NCBI GenBank assembly: GCA_021604925.1
Contig: BQJX01000003.1
Coordinates: 1-23,099 of the forward strand
From: Gemmatimonadota bacterium
GTDB lineage: Bacteria; ARS69
Reading direction: 5' to 3'
DNA length: 23,099 bases
Positions 16,400 to 23,099 of this stretch are shown here, in pieces. Below the pieces are notes generated by a model that ran no database searches, was not told the origin of the DNA, and saw only the letters and a program-made list of their open reading frames with translations. Each line of letters starts with the position of its first letter. The stretch's first letter is position 1. The position numbers and the translations under genes are program-made.

Positions 16400-16594
16400 C
16401 TAGAGCCGGTTCAACTGAAGGACTTTCTCGCAGCACGAGTTGGCCTCTTCGTCGTTGTTGTACCGCATGCCGCAGACTTGGCAGCGGTGATCCCCACCGA
16501 TGCGGCCCTCGGAAACGGCCTTTCTCAGGAGGAGCTCGTAGGTGCTGTTCGGCCGATCTCTCTGCAGAATGCTTCCTTCCTCTTCCCGCGTCAT
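16400..16594 (-). CDS. Small Cys-rich putative zinc-binding protein
   Basis: A 64-residue protein of unknown function lying between rpsU and rpmI. The C-terminal half holds CQVCG (C38, C41) and, 12 residues later, SCCEK (C54, C55). This spacing resembles a zinc finger of the C2H2 class in which the two histidines are replaced by cysteines. The N-terminal half is charged and helical. The ATG at 16594 has AAGGAG eight bases upstream, one of the clearest ribosome sites in the window, which argues strongly that the gene is real. Its setting suggests a role linked to ribosome assembly, translation or zinc status, but that is inference. It was not matched to a known family. Confidence 0.72.
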   Translation of the reverse strand: MTREEEGSILQRDRPNSTYELLLRKAVSEGRIGGDHRCQVCGMRYNNDEEANSCCEKVLQLNRL

Positions 16595-16674
16595 GACGCC
16601 TTCTCCTTCTGAGGGGCGACCCCACACATCAACGGAAGACTGCATTTGATCTCCAACTGGCCCACGGCTTCTGG

Positions 16675-16694
16675 ACGATCGCGCCGGCGATCGT
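16675..16694. other. Perfect inverted repeat between rpsU and the Cys-rich gene
   Basis: ACGATCGC and GCGATCGT flank a four-base GCCG centre, giving an eight-base-pair hairpin without a following T-run. It sits about 25 bases after the rpsU stop and 80 bases before the Cys-rich gene. It may be an mRNA-processing or stability hairpin, a partial terminator, or an operator. Confidence 0.5.
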
Positions 16695-16719
16695 ACTGGT
16701 GAATGTGCTGACACTCTGA

Positions 16720-16905
16720 CTACGCCTTGCCTGACCGACGCCGCTTGGCGGCCTTCAGCGCTTTCTTGCGCTTCCGCTCGGAAGGTTTCAGGTACCTGGA
16801 GCTCTTCTTGATGTCCTGAATGATGCCTTCCTTTTCGCACTTTTTCTTGAAGCGGCGGATGGCCTTGTCGATCGATTCGTTTTCCTTGACCTTGACGACG
16901 GGCAT
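16720..16905 (-). CDS. rpsU: 30S ribosomal protein S21
   Basis: A 61-residue protein matching S21. It has the MPVVKVKENESIDKAIRRFKK-type start, the KKCEKEGI helix, then the S-R-Y-x-K-P-S segment and a very basic tail (KRKKALKAAKRRRSGK). S21 acts on the small subunit near the anti-Shine-Dalgarno region during initiation. The ATG at 16905 has AAAGG about ten bases upstream. It is the first gene of a likely rpsU-(Cys-rich)-rpmI unit driven by the promoter at 17018-17047. Confidence 0.97.
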   Translation of the reverse strand: MPVVKVKENESIDKAIRRFKKKCEKEGIIQDIKKSSRYLKPSERKRKKALKAAKRRRSGKA

Positions 16906-17017
16906 CCGTTTCTAGCCTTTCGATAGATTCCTACCGGGCGGGCGCGAGCTGCCCTGCGGATGAGGACACCCCAGGGCGACCTTCCATTCCGGTTCCGGTT
17001 GTGTAGCCGAACGTCGG

Positions 17018-17047
17018 AATATGCCGTGTTTCGGGGGGGGATGTCAA
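17018..17047 (-). promoter_or_regulatory. Predicted sigma-70-type promoter of the rpsU operon
   Basis: A perfect -35 TTGACA (17047-17042), an 18-base spacer containing a C-run, then CATATT (17023-17018, 4/6 match) on the minus strand. Transcription would begin near 17011. The leader of about 105 bases can form a GCCCTG/CAGGGC hairpin around 16960-16985. Confidence 0.55.
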
Positions 17048-17192
17048 GGCCCCGCCCCCGGAATCGGGTCCCTCCGGGCCCTGAGCGGCCCCTGCGGCCC
17101 CATGGGCAAAGCCGCCTTGGACTGCCAACTTGACGGACCCTTCTCCTGCACCCACCATAGAGGGGATTGCGGCTCGTTTCAAGGGAGGCGTT

Positions 17193-18701
17193 TTGGCAGA
17201 GGATCGTTGCCTGCTCGTGGGGCCCTTTTCGGACTGGGATGAGGTGGGCCGACGGGCGAGTCGGCGAGGTTGGCGGGTCAGCCAGGTCGAATCCGGGGCC
17301 GAGGCCTTCCGGGTCCTTGCCGGGCCCCAGGCTCCGTCCGTGGTCGTCCTGCCCCTGGAAATGCGCGACGGCCCGGCCGAGAACCTCCTCATCAGCGCCC
17401 AACGGGAGGGAACCGGGGCGGACTTCCTGGTGGTGGCTCCGGCGTCGAGCCGCGAGGAGCGGGCGGCGCTGCTGGCCGACGGCGCCGAGGAGATCTTCGA
17501 GGAGCCGGTCGACCTGGATCGGATCCTGGCCAAGCTGGACCTGCTTCGCGACCGGCAGCAGCTCATCGACGAACTCGACCTGGTCGTGCGCGACCCGCAG
17601 ATGCTCCAGTTGTTCGAGCGGGTCCTGCGGGTGGCGCCGCTCAAGGTCACCGTACTCATCACGGGCGAGAGCGGCACGGGCAAGGAGATGCTGGCACAGG
17701 CCATTCATCGCGCGTCCGATCGCCGCGACGCTCCTTTCGTCCCGGTGAACGTGGGCGCGCTTCCGGAGAACCTGCTGGAGTCCGAACTGTTCGGACACGA
17801 GAAGGGCGCGTTCACGAGCGCGGAAGCGCGGCGGATCGGTCGCTTCGAGATGGCCGATCGGGGAACGCTCTTCCTGGACGAGATCGGGGAGATGCCGCTT
17901 CCCGCGCAGGTGAACCTGCTGCGCGTGCTGGAGGACGAGCGCATTCTTCGCGTGGGCGGGTCCAGCCCGCTGAAGGTGGACGTGCGCATCGTGGCGGCCA
18001 CGAATCGCGACCTGGACGAACTCGTCCGCGCCGGTCGGTTCCGGCGGGACCTCTACTACCGGTTGAACGTGGTGCACCTGAACCTGCCGCCCCTGCGCGA
18101 GCGCCCCTCCGAGATCGCGTTGCTGGCGCGCACGCTGGGCATGCGCGCGGGGCAGAAGCACGGCCTGGCGTTCCCCGGGTTTGCCCGGGATGCGCTGGAA
18201 GCGATGCGCAAGTACGAGTGGCCCGGAAACGTCCGCGAACTCCGCAACCTGGTCGACGGCATCGTGGCGTTGCGGCCGGATCGGCCGGTGCAGGCCGCGG
18301 AGTTGCCGTCGCACATCCTGCACGGGCGGGAGCCCGACTTCGGTCGGCAGTTGCCGGCCCTCTCGCTGGACCGGTCGGAAGCGGAGCGGGAGTTTGTCAT
18401 CCAGTCGCTGCTGGCGCTGCGGGCGGATGTGGGAACGATCAAGGACCATCTGATGGGAAGAGCGCAGCGGCCGGGAGGTTCCTACGAGTCGGGCACGCAG
18501 GGGCAACCGATCTACCCCACGCGGCCGGTGCGGGTGGAGCCCATCGATACGGCCCGGCACTCCCTGCAGGATCTGGAGCAACGCGCCGTGGAGCAGGCCC
18601 TGCACGATGCGGGTGGGAATCGTCGGCGCGCGGCGCAGATGCTGGGCATCAGCGAGCGGACTCTCTACCGCCGAATCAAACGCTTCGCGGACGAGGACTG
18701 A
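17193..18701 (+). CDS. Sigma-54-dependent transcriptional activator with degenerate receiver domain (NtrC-like)
   Basis: A bacterial enhancer-binding protein of about 502 residues that would remodel RNA polymerase-sigma-54. An N-terminal receiver-like domain (about 4-115) is followed by AAA+: Walker A GESGTGKE (158-165), the sigma-54-contact loop as GAFTSA (205-210, usually GAFTGA), Walker B LFLDEI (226-231), FRRDLYYRLNV, and WPGNVRE (343-349). It ends in a Fis-type helix-turn-helix (about 455-502, GNRRRAAQMLGISERTLYRRI). The receiver lacks the normal phospho-acceptor: VLLDL reads VVLPL, and the KP motif reads EEP. The TTG at 17193 is preferred because GGGAGG lies four bases upstream. The in-frame TTG at 17130 would add 21 residues but has no ribosome site. 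It is divergent from rpsU. Confidence 0.9.
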   Translation: MAEDRCLLVGPFSDWDEVGRRASRRGWRVSQVESGAEAFRVLAGPQAPSVVVLPLEMRDGPAENLLISAQREGTGADFLVVAPASSREERAALLADGAEEIFEEPVDLDRILAKLDLLRDRQQLIDELDLVVRDPQMLQLFERVLRVAPLKVTVLITGESGTGKEMLAQAIHRASDRRDAPFVPVNVGALPENLLESELFGHEKGAFTSAEARRIGRFEMADRGTLFLDEIGEMPLPAQVNLLRVLEDERILRVGGSSPLKVDVRIVAATNRDLDELVRAGRFRRDLYYRLNVVHLNLPPLRERPSEIALLARTLGMRAGQKHGLAFPGFARDALEAMRKYEWPGNVRELRNLVDGIVALRPDRPVQAAELPSHILHGREPDFGRQLPALSLDRSEAEREFVIQSLLALRADVGTIKDHLMGRAQRPGGSYESGTQGQPIYPTRPVRVEPIDTARHSLQDLEQRAVEQALHDAGGNRRRAAQMLGISERTLYRRIKRFADED

Positions 18702-18702
18702 G

Positions 18703-18728
18703 CACCGCGGAGAGACACCGCGGAGAGA
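18703..18728. repeat. Tandem repeat, 2 x 13 nt
   Basis: Two exact adjacent copies of CACCGCGGAGAGA directly after the activator's stop codon. Confidence 0.8.
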
Positions 18729-18730
18729 CG

Positions 18731-18757
18731 ATGCGCCGGGCCGGAACCCGGGCGCAA
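18731..18757. terminator. Possible bidirectional terminator hairpin
   Basis: TGCGCC-GGG pairs with CCC-GGGCGCA with a single bulge, between the convergent activator and dikinase genes. It lacks a T-run, so only position and stem strength support it. Confidence 0.35.
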
Positions 18758-18778
18758 CGCCATCACTCCGCGCGATCG

Positions 18779-21742
18779 CTAGCGGGCAGCGCGCTTCTTG
18801 CCGGCCGCCTTCTTGGCGGGTGCCTTCTTGCCGGCCGCCTTCTTGGCAGGTGCCTTCTTCGCCGCGGCCTTTTTTGCCGGCGCCTTTTTCGCAGGTGCCT
18901 TTTTCGCAGGTGCCTTCTTGGCCGGCGCCTTCTTAACGGTAGCCTTCTTGGCCGCAGCCTTCTTGGCCGGCGCCTTCTTGGCCGACGTCTTCTTGCCCGC
19001 CTTCTTCCGGCCGCGGCCCTCGGCGCGCGCCGCCAGCTCCGCGTGCGCCGCCGCCAGTCGGGCCACCGGCACCCGGTACGGCGAGCAGCTCACATAGTCC
19101 AACCCCAGATCGTGGCAGAAGACCACGGTCCGAGGGTCGCCGCCGTGCTCGCCGCAGATGCCGAGCTTCATGCCCGGGCGCGCAGCGCGCCCCTTTTCCA
19201 CGGCGATCTTCAGGAGCTCACCCACGCCGTCGCGATCAATCGACGCGAACGGATCGGATTCCAGGATGTCCTTGTCCAGGTAGAACGGCAGGAAGCGGCC
19301 CGCGTCGTCGCGCGAGATGCCGAACGTGGTCTGCGTGAGATCGTTCGTCCCGAAGCTGAAGAACTCCGCGTGGGCGGCGATCTGATCCGCGGTGAGCGCG
19401 GCCCGCGGCAGCTCGATCATGGTGCCCACCAGGTACGGCACCTCCATCTTGCGCCGCTTGAACACCTCTTCCGCCGCGCGACGGACCACCCGCTCCTGCT
19501 CGCGCAACTCCGACGCGTGACTCACCAGCGGAATCATGATCTCCGGGATCACCTTTTTCCCCTCGCGCTTCACGTCGCACGCGGCGTCCATGATGGCGCG
19601 AACCTGGATCTCCGTGATCTCCGGGTACACGATGCCCAGTCGGCACCCGCGGTGACCCAGCATGGGATTCAGTTCCCGGAGGCTCTCCACGCGGGCCATC
19701 AACTTGGGCACCTTCACGCCCAGGTCGGCGGCCAGTGCGCGGATCTCCTTGTCCGTGTGCGGAAGGAACTCGTGCAGCGGCGGATCCAGCGTGCGGATCG
19801 TGACGGGCTTGTCCTTCATGGCCCGGAAGATCCCGACAAAGTCCTTCCGCTGCAGCGGCAGGATCTTGGCCAGCGCGGCGCGGCGTGCCTGGTAGTCTTC
19901 GCCCAGGATCATTTCCCGCACGGCCATGATCTTTTTCTCGCCGAAGAACATGTGCTCCGTCCGGCACAGACCGATGCCCTCGGCCCCGAACGCGACGGCC
20001 AGCTTGGCCTGATCCGGCTGGTCCGCGTTCGCCCGCACCTTGAGGTGGCGAACGGAATCGGCCCACTGCATCACCTTGGAGAAGATCCGGTACTCCGACG
20101 TCTTCCCCTTGGCCTTGGACTTGCCCTGGATCACGCGGACCACTTCGGACGGACGCGTCTCCAGCTTGTCCTCCAGCACTTCGCCGGTGGACCCATCGAT
20201 GGAAATCCAATCGCCCTGCTTGAACGTGCGGCCGGCAATCGTCATCTTCTTGGACTTGTAGTGGATCGCGAGCCCTTCGCAACCGGCCACGCACACCTTG
20301 CCCATCTGGCGGGCGACCAGCGCCGCGTGCGACGTCATGCCGCCGCGCGCCGTCAGGATCCCGACCGCCGCCGCCATCCCGCGAATGTCCTCGGGGCTGG
20401 TCTCGATCCGGGTCAGGATCACGGGTTCCTTCTTCTCCTTGACCCACTCCTCCGCGTCTTCCGCGGTGAAGACCACTCGCCCACACGCCGCGCCCGGCCC
20501 CGCGGGCAGGCCCCTTCCGAGCACTCTTCCCGCCTCGATGGCCGCCTTCTTGGCCAACGGGTCGAACCCCGGACTGAGGAACTGCTCGATCTGGTCCGCG
20601 GTGATCCGGGACAGCGCCTCTTCTTTCGTGATCAGTCCCTCGTCCACCATGTCCACGGCGATCCGCACGGAAGCCTTGCCCGTGCGCTTGCCCGAACGCG
20701 TCTGCAGCATCCAGAGCTTGCCGCGCTGGATCGTGAACTCCACGTCCTGCATGTCGCGGTAGTGCTTTTCCAACGTCGTCTGGATCCTGGTGAGCTGTCC
20801 GTACGCCTTCCGGCTCTTGGACTTCAGCTGCTCGATGGGCATGGGCGTGCGCGTGCCGGCCACCACGTCTTCACCCTGGGCATTCATCAGGAACTCGCCG
20901 TAGAAGGACTTGTCGCCCGTCGCCGGATCCCGGGTGAACGCCACCCCGGTGCCACAGTCGTCGCCCATGTTTCCGTAGACCATGGCCTGCACGTTCACGG
21001 CGGTTCCCCACTCCGCGGGGATCTCGTTCATGCGCCGATAGGCCACCGCACGGTCATTCATCCACGAACCGAACACGGCCCCGATCGCGCCCCAGAGCTG
21101 CTTGAGCGGGTCCTCCGGGAACGGTCGCTTGGTGCGTTCGCGGATCAGGACCTTGAACTTCTGGACGAGATCCTTCAGGTCCAGCGCGGTCAGGTCGCTG
21201 TCGAACTCCACACCGCGGCGGCGCTTTTTCTTGGCGAGAATCTGCTCGAAGGGGTCCTCTTCTCGCGAAGACGCCGGGCGCAGCCCCAACACCACGTCGC
21301 CGTACATCTGCACGAAGCGACGGTAGGAGTCGTACGCGAAGCGCGGGTTCTGGGTCTGCTCGATCATGCCCTGCACGGTGATGTCGTTCATGCCCAGATT
21401 GAGGACACTGTCCATCATCCCCGGCATGGACACCCGGGCGCCGGAACGCACCGAAACGAGCAGGGGGTTCGACGGGTCCCCGAACGTGGCGCCCATGGTG
21501 CGCTCCACGCGGCGCAGCGCCTGGTGCACGTCGTCCTGGAGGCCGGCAGGAAAATCACGCCGATTCTCGTAGTAGGCGGCGCAGACTTCCGTGGAAATGG
21601 TAAAACCTGCCGGCACCGGCAGTCCGATTCGGGTCATTTCCGCCAGGTTGGCGCCCTTGCCCCCCAGGAGATCAAGATCCGTCGCTCGCCCATCGGCGGT
21701 CCCACCGCCGAAGAAGTAGACGGCTTTCGTCTTGCCCGCCAT
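18779..21742 (-). CDS. ppdK: Pyruvate, phosphate dikinase with lysine-rich C-terminal tail
   Basis: It interconverts pyruvate + ATP + Pi and PEP + AMP + PPi in the cytoplasm. It is 987 residues. The N-terminal nucleotide-binding domain starts YFFGGGTADG (9-18). The swivelling phosphohistidine domain has GGMTSHAALVAR (catalytic H472; neighbouring T470 is the position controlled by the regulatory kinase in plants). The PEP/pyruvate barrel has GHRGCRLG, SFGTNDLTQ and CGEHGGDP (C863, general acid). The family's normal end, SCSPYRVPVARLAAAHAEL, is at 886-903. After this comes an unusual tail of about 79 residues (909-987) made of KKAPA-type pentads with 15 KK pairs. The ATG at 21742 has AAAGG seven bases upstream. 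The enzyme core shows no missing key residue. Confidence 0.96.
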   Translation of the reverse strand: MAGKTKAVYFFGGGTADGRATDLDLLGGKGANLAEMTRIGLPVPAGFTISTEVCAAYYENRRDFPAGLQDDVHQALRRVERTMGATFGDPSNPLLVSVRSGARVSMPGMMDSVLNLGMNDITVQGMIEQTQNPRFAYDSYRRFVQMYGDVVLGLRPASSREEDPFEQILAKKKRRRGVEFDSDLTALDLKDLVQKFKVLIRERTKRPFPEDPLKQLWGAIGAVFGSWMNDRAVAYRRMNEIPAEWGTAVNVQAMVYGNMGDDCGTGVAFTRDPATGDKSFYGEFLMNAQGEDVVAGTRTPMPIEQLKSKSRKAYGQLTRIQTTLEKHYRDMQDVEFTIQRGKLWMLQTRSGKRTGKASVRIAVDMVDEGLITKEEALSRITADQIEQFLSPGFDPLAKKAAIEAGRVLGRGLPAGPGAACGRVVFTAEDAEEWVKEKKEPVILTRIETSPEDIRGMAAAVGILTARGGMTSHAALVARQMGKVCVAGCEGLAIHYKSKKMTIAGRTFKQGDWISIDGSTGEVLEDKLETRPSEVVRVIQGKSKAKGKTSEYRIFSKVMQWADSVRHLKVRANADQPDQAKLAVAFGAEGIGLCRTEHMFFGEKKIMAVREMILGEDYQARRAALAKILPLQRKDFVGIFRAMKDKPVTIRTLDPPLHEFLPHTDKEIRALAADLGVKVPKLMARVESLRELNPMLGHRGCRLGIVYPEITEIQVRAIMDAACDVKREGKKVIPEIMIPLVSHASELREQERVVRRAAEEVFKRRKMEVPYLVGTMIELPRAALTADQIAAHAEFFSFGTNDLTQTTFGISRDDAGRFLPFYLDKDILESDPFASIDRDGVGELLKIAVEKGRAARPGMKLGICGEHGGDPRTVVFCHDLGLDYVSCSPYRVPVARLAAAHAELAARAEGRGRKKAGKKTSAKKAPAKKAAAKKATVKKAPAKKAPAKKAPAKKAPAKKAAAKKAPAKKAAGKKAPAKKAAGKKRAAR
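18782..19018 (-). repeat. KKAPA-repeat coding tail of ppdK
   Basis: This in-frame 15-nt-period repeat encodes the lysine/alanine/proline tail. At DNA level there are two near-identical 30-base copies (18800-18829 and 18830-18859, one mismatch) and an exact 15-base tandem duplication (18882-18896, 18897-18911). This suggests recent expansion by slippage or unequal exchange. Protein-level similarity is to histone-H1-like bacterial tails. Confidence 0.85.
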
Positions 21743-21806
21743 GTTCCTGCCTTTCTGCGTCTGGCGCCTCTCTGAGGCACTTCCGCGGCGTCTTCGAGTT
21801 CGAATC

Positions 21807-21835
21807 AAGCTAATCGAATCGGCCCAAAGCGGCAA
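21807..21835 (-). promoter_or_regulatory. Candidate promoter of ppdK
   Basis: TTGCCG (21835-21830), exactly 17 bases, then TAGCTT (21812-21807) on the minus strand. The -10 is weak (3/6) but identical to that proposed for the HEAT operon. It would give a leader of roughly 60 bases. Confidence 0.35.
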
Positions 21836-21892
21836 CGGAAACCCCCAAACGAGCCTTCGACGGAGCGGCCCCGGGGCGGCTAAGCTGTGAGC

Positions 21893-23099
21893 ATGCGCAC
21901 TTGGATCCACCTCGGATTTCTACTGTTGGGCGCCCTGGCGCTGCGGCTGGCCTATCTGGGCGAGCTGAGCCGAACGGTCGTGTTCCTGTCGCCGCTGGTG
22001 GACGCGTACACCTACGACCAGATGGCCCGGGCGGTGGTCAGCGGCGGATTCGGCGCGCTGGAGCTCCCCTTCTACCAGCCGCCGGCCTATCCGCTGGGTC
22101 TGGCGGCCCTGTATCGGCTGGTCGGGACGGACCCTTGGATTCCGCGGATCGCGCAGGCCCTCCTGGGCACGTGGACCGTGGGCCTCGTGTTCTCGCTGGC
22201 GCGGCGCTGGGCGGGCCTCCAGGCGGCCTGGGTGGCCGGCGCCCTGATGGGGGCCTACGGCGCGGCCCTCTACTTCGAGGGCGAGCTGCTGCCCCCCACC
22301 GTGCTTCTCACGCTGATCATGGCCGCCGTGTGGCTGCTGGCTCGCGCCCAGGACGGTGAATCGACCGGGCGTTGGCGGCCGCTGGTCGGAGCGGGGATCG
22401 CGCTGGGAATCGCGGGCGCGATTCGACCCACCCTGCTGCTGCTGGGGACCCTGGTCGCGCTCTGGTGGCTCCTGGGCTCCCGGAGCGAGCGCCGCCGCGG
22501 GCGGATGGAGGCCGGCCTGCTGCTCGCCGCGATGGCGGTGCCCATCCTGCCGTTCACCCTGGCCAATCGAATCGGCGGCGGCGAGAACGTCCTCGTATCC
22601 ACGAACGGTGGCATCAACTTCTACCTCGGCAACGGAGCGAACTCGGACTCGCTGACCGCGATCCAACCGGGCTACGCCTGGGACCGCCTCCAGCTCCAGC
22701 CGCTCCTGTCCGGCCACGCCACGGCGGTGGCCGAGTCCGACTACTGGTGGCGGCGCGGCCTCCGGGAGGCCGGGGCCGATCCGGGCGCCTGGGCCGCCGC
22801 GGCCGGGCGGAAGGTCCTGCGGCTGCTCGACGTGCGGGAGACCCCGCGCAACACGGACTACGAGGACTTCCGGCGCGACTCCCGGATCCTGTCGTTGCCC
22901 TGGCCGGGGTTCGGTGTGGTGGCGCCGCTCGCGGCGCTGGGACTCTGCCTGGGGTTTCCGTCCGGGCGCCGGCGCGATCGCTGGCTGCTGGCGGCCGTCC
23001 TGGGAGCAGTCGCGCTTGAGAACGTCGCCTTCTTTGTCGCCGGGCGCTACCGGCTGGAAGCCGTGCCGGTTCTCTGCGTGCTCGCCGGCCTCGGCGTGG
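21893..23099 (+). CDS. GT-C membrane glycosyltransferase (ArnT/PMT-like, family-39 type), partial
   Basis: A polytopic inner-membrane glycosyltransferase that would transfer sugars from polyprenyl-phosphate carriers on the periplasmic side. About 402 residues are visible and the frame runs past the window end. The first loop carries DAYTYDQMA (D37, D42), where the catalytic acidic residues of GT-C enzymes lie. It is followed by PFYQPPAYPLGLAALYRLVG, typical of the PMT/ArnT fold. Several hydrophobic segments and a later periplasmic-type NGGINFYLGNG motif, common in family-39-like proteins, are present. The ATG at 21893 is used; the ribosome site is weak and a GTG at 21887 is an alternative. 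The acceptor is unknown; it is divergent from ppdK. Confidence 0.85.
   Translation, partial: MRTWIHLGFLLLGALALRLAYLGELSRTVVFLSPLVDAYTYDQMARAVVSGGFGALELPFYQPPAYPLGLAALYRLVGTDPWIPRIAQALLGTWTVGLVFSLARRWAGLQAAWVAGALMGAYGAALYFEGELLPPTVLLTLIMAAVWLLARAQDGESTGRWRPLVGAGIALGIAGAIRPTLLLLGTLVALWWLLGSRSERRRGRMEAGLLLAAMAVPILPFTLANRIGGGENVLVSTNGGINFYLGNGANSDSLTAIQPGYAWDRLQLQPLLSGHATAVAESDYWWRRGLREAGADPGAWAAAAGRKVLRLLDVRETPRNTDYEDFRRDSRILSLPWPGFGVVAPLAALGLCLGFPSGRRRDRWLLAAVLGAVALENVAFFVAGRYRLEAVPVLCVLAGLGV

Noticed and set aside
18798..19097. Hydrophobic plus-strand frame of repeated AFLAGAFF units resembling a membrane protein
   Set aside because: It is the antisense of the KKAPA tail of ppdK, which is in frame with an intact enzyme.
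17270..21775. A 1501-codon plus-strand open frame across the activator and dikinase
   Set aside because: It runs out of frame through the activator and antisense to ppdK, has low-complexity Arg/Gly/His-rich composition and no domains; an artefact of GC-rich third positions.

Overview
The window is GC-rich bacterial chromosomal DNA with strong third-position GC bias, so long antisense open frames are common and meaningless here. Gene content points to a free-living, diderm (outer-membrane) bacterium. The evidence is a putative outer-membrane beta-barrel ending in aromatic residues, several Sec-type signal peptides, a secreted protein with a FlgD-like/type-IX-like C-terminal module, and a sigma-54 activator. 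The style (FG-GAP propellers with a FlgD-like tail, KKAPA-type tails, frequent GTG/TTG starts) resembles poorly cultured lineages near the FCB superphylum, such as Eisenbacteria, Krumholzibacteriota or Latescibacterota. That placement is an inference from style, not a demonstrated assignment. No tRNA, rRNA, CRISPR array, insertion sequence or phage gene was seen.

Layout. 1-1834 (minus): a MoxR AAA+ ATPase followed by a DUF58/vWA-like protein cut by the window edge. 2147-3637 (plus): a polysaccharide flippase. 3725-7159 (minus): two secreted HEAT-repeat proteins, then an S41 C-terminal processing protease with its own likely promoter. 7473-9524 (plus): a large unrecognised outer-membrane barrel candidate closed by a very strong terminator. 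9751-10583 (plus): two tandem, paralogous small secreted proteins and another strong terminator. 10642-10990: a non-coding stretch with a triplicated 11-nt repeat and terminators in both directions. 11005-12344 (minus): two paralogous secreted proteins sharing a conserved extreme C-terminus (W-G-x-[IM]-K-x-L-Y-R-stop). 12830-15967 (minus): a 1045-residue secreted protein built as two copies of [Ig-like domain + seven FG-GAP repeats] plus a C-terminal sorting-type module. 16177-16905 (minus): rpsU, a tiny cysteine-rich putative zinc protein, and rpmI. 17193-18701 (plus): a sigma-54-dependent activator with a degenerate receiver domain. 18779-21742 (minus): pyruvate phosphate dikinase with a roughly 79-residue histone-H1-like lysine/alanine tail. 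21893-end (plus): a GT-C/ArnT-like membrane glycosyltransferase, cut by the window edge.

Much of the window encodes the cell envelope and secreted proteins (flippase, glycosyltransferase, barrel, protease, HEAT proteins, propeller protein, small exported paralogs). It is interrupted by a compact translation cluster and a central-carbon enzyme. No single coherent pathway links all the genes. The most unusual points are the paired WGxxKxLYR proteins, the lysine-rich tail on the dikinase, the phosphorylation-site-less sigma-54 activator, the duplicated propeller architecture, and rpmI sitting next to rpsU and a zinc-type protein, with no rplT or infC beside it in this window.
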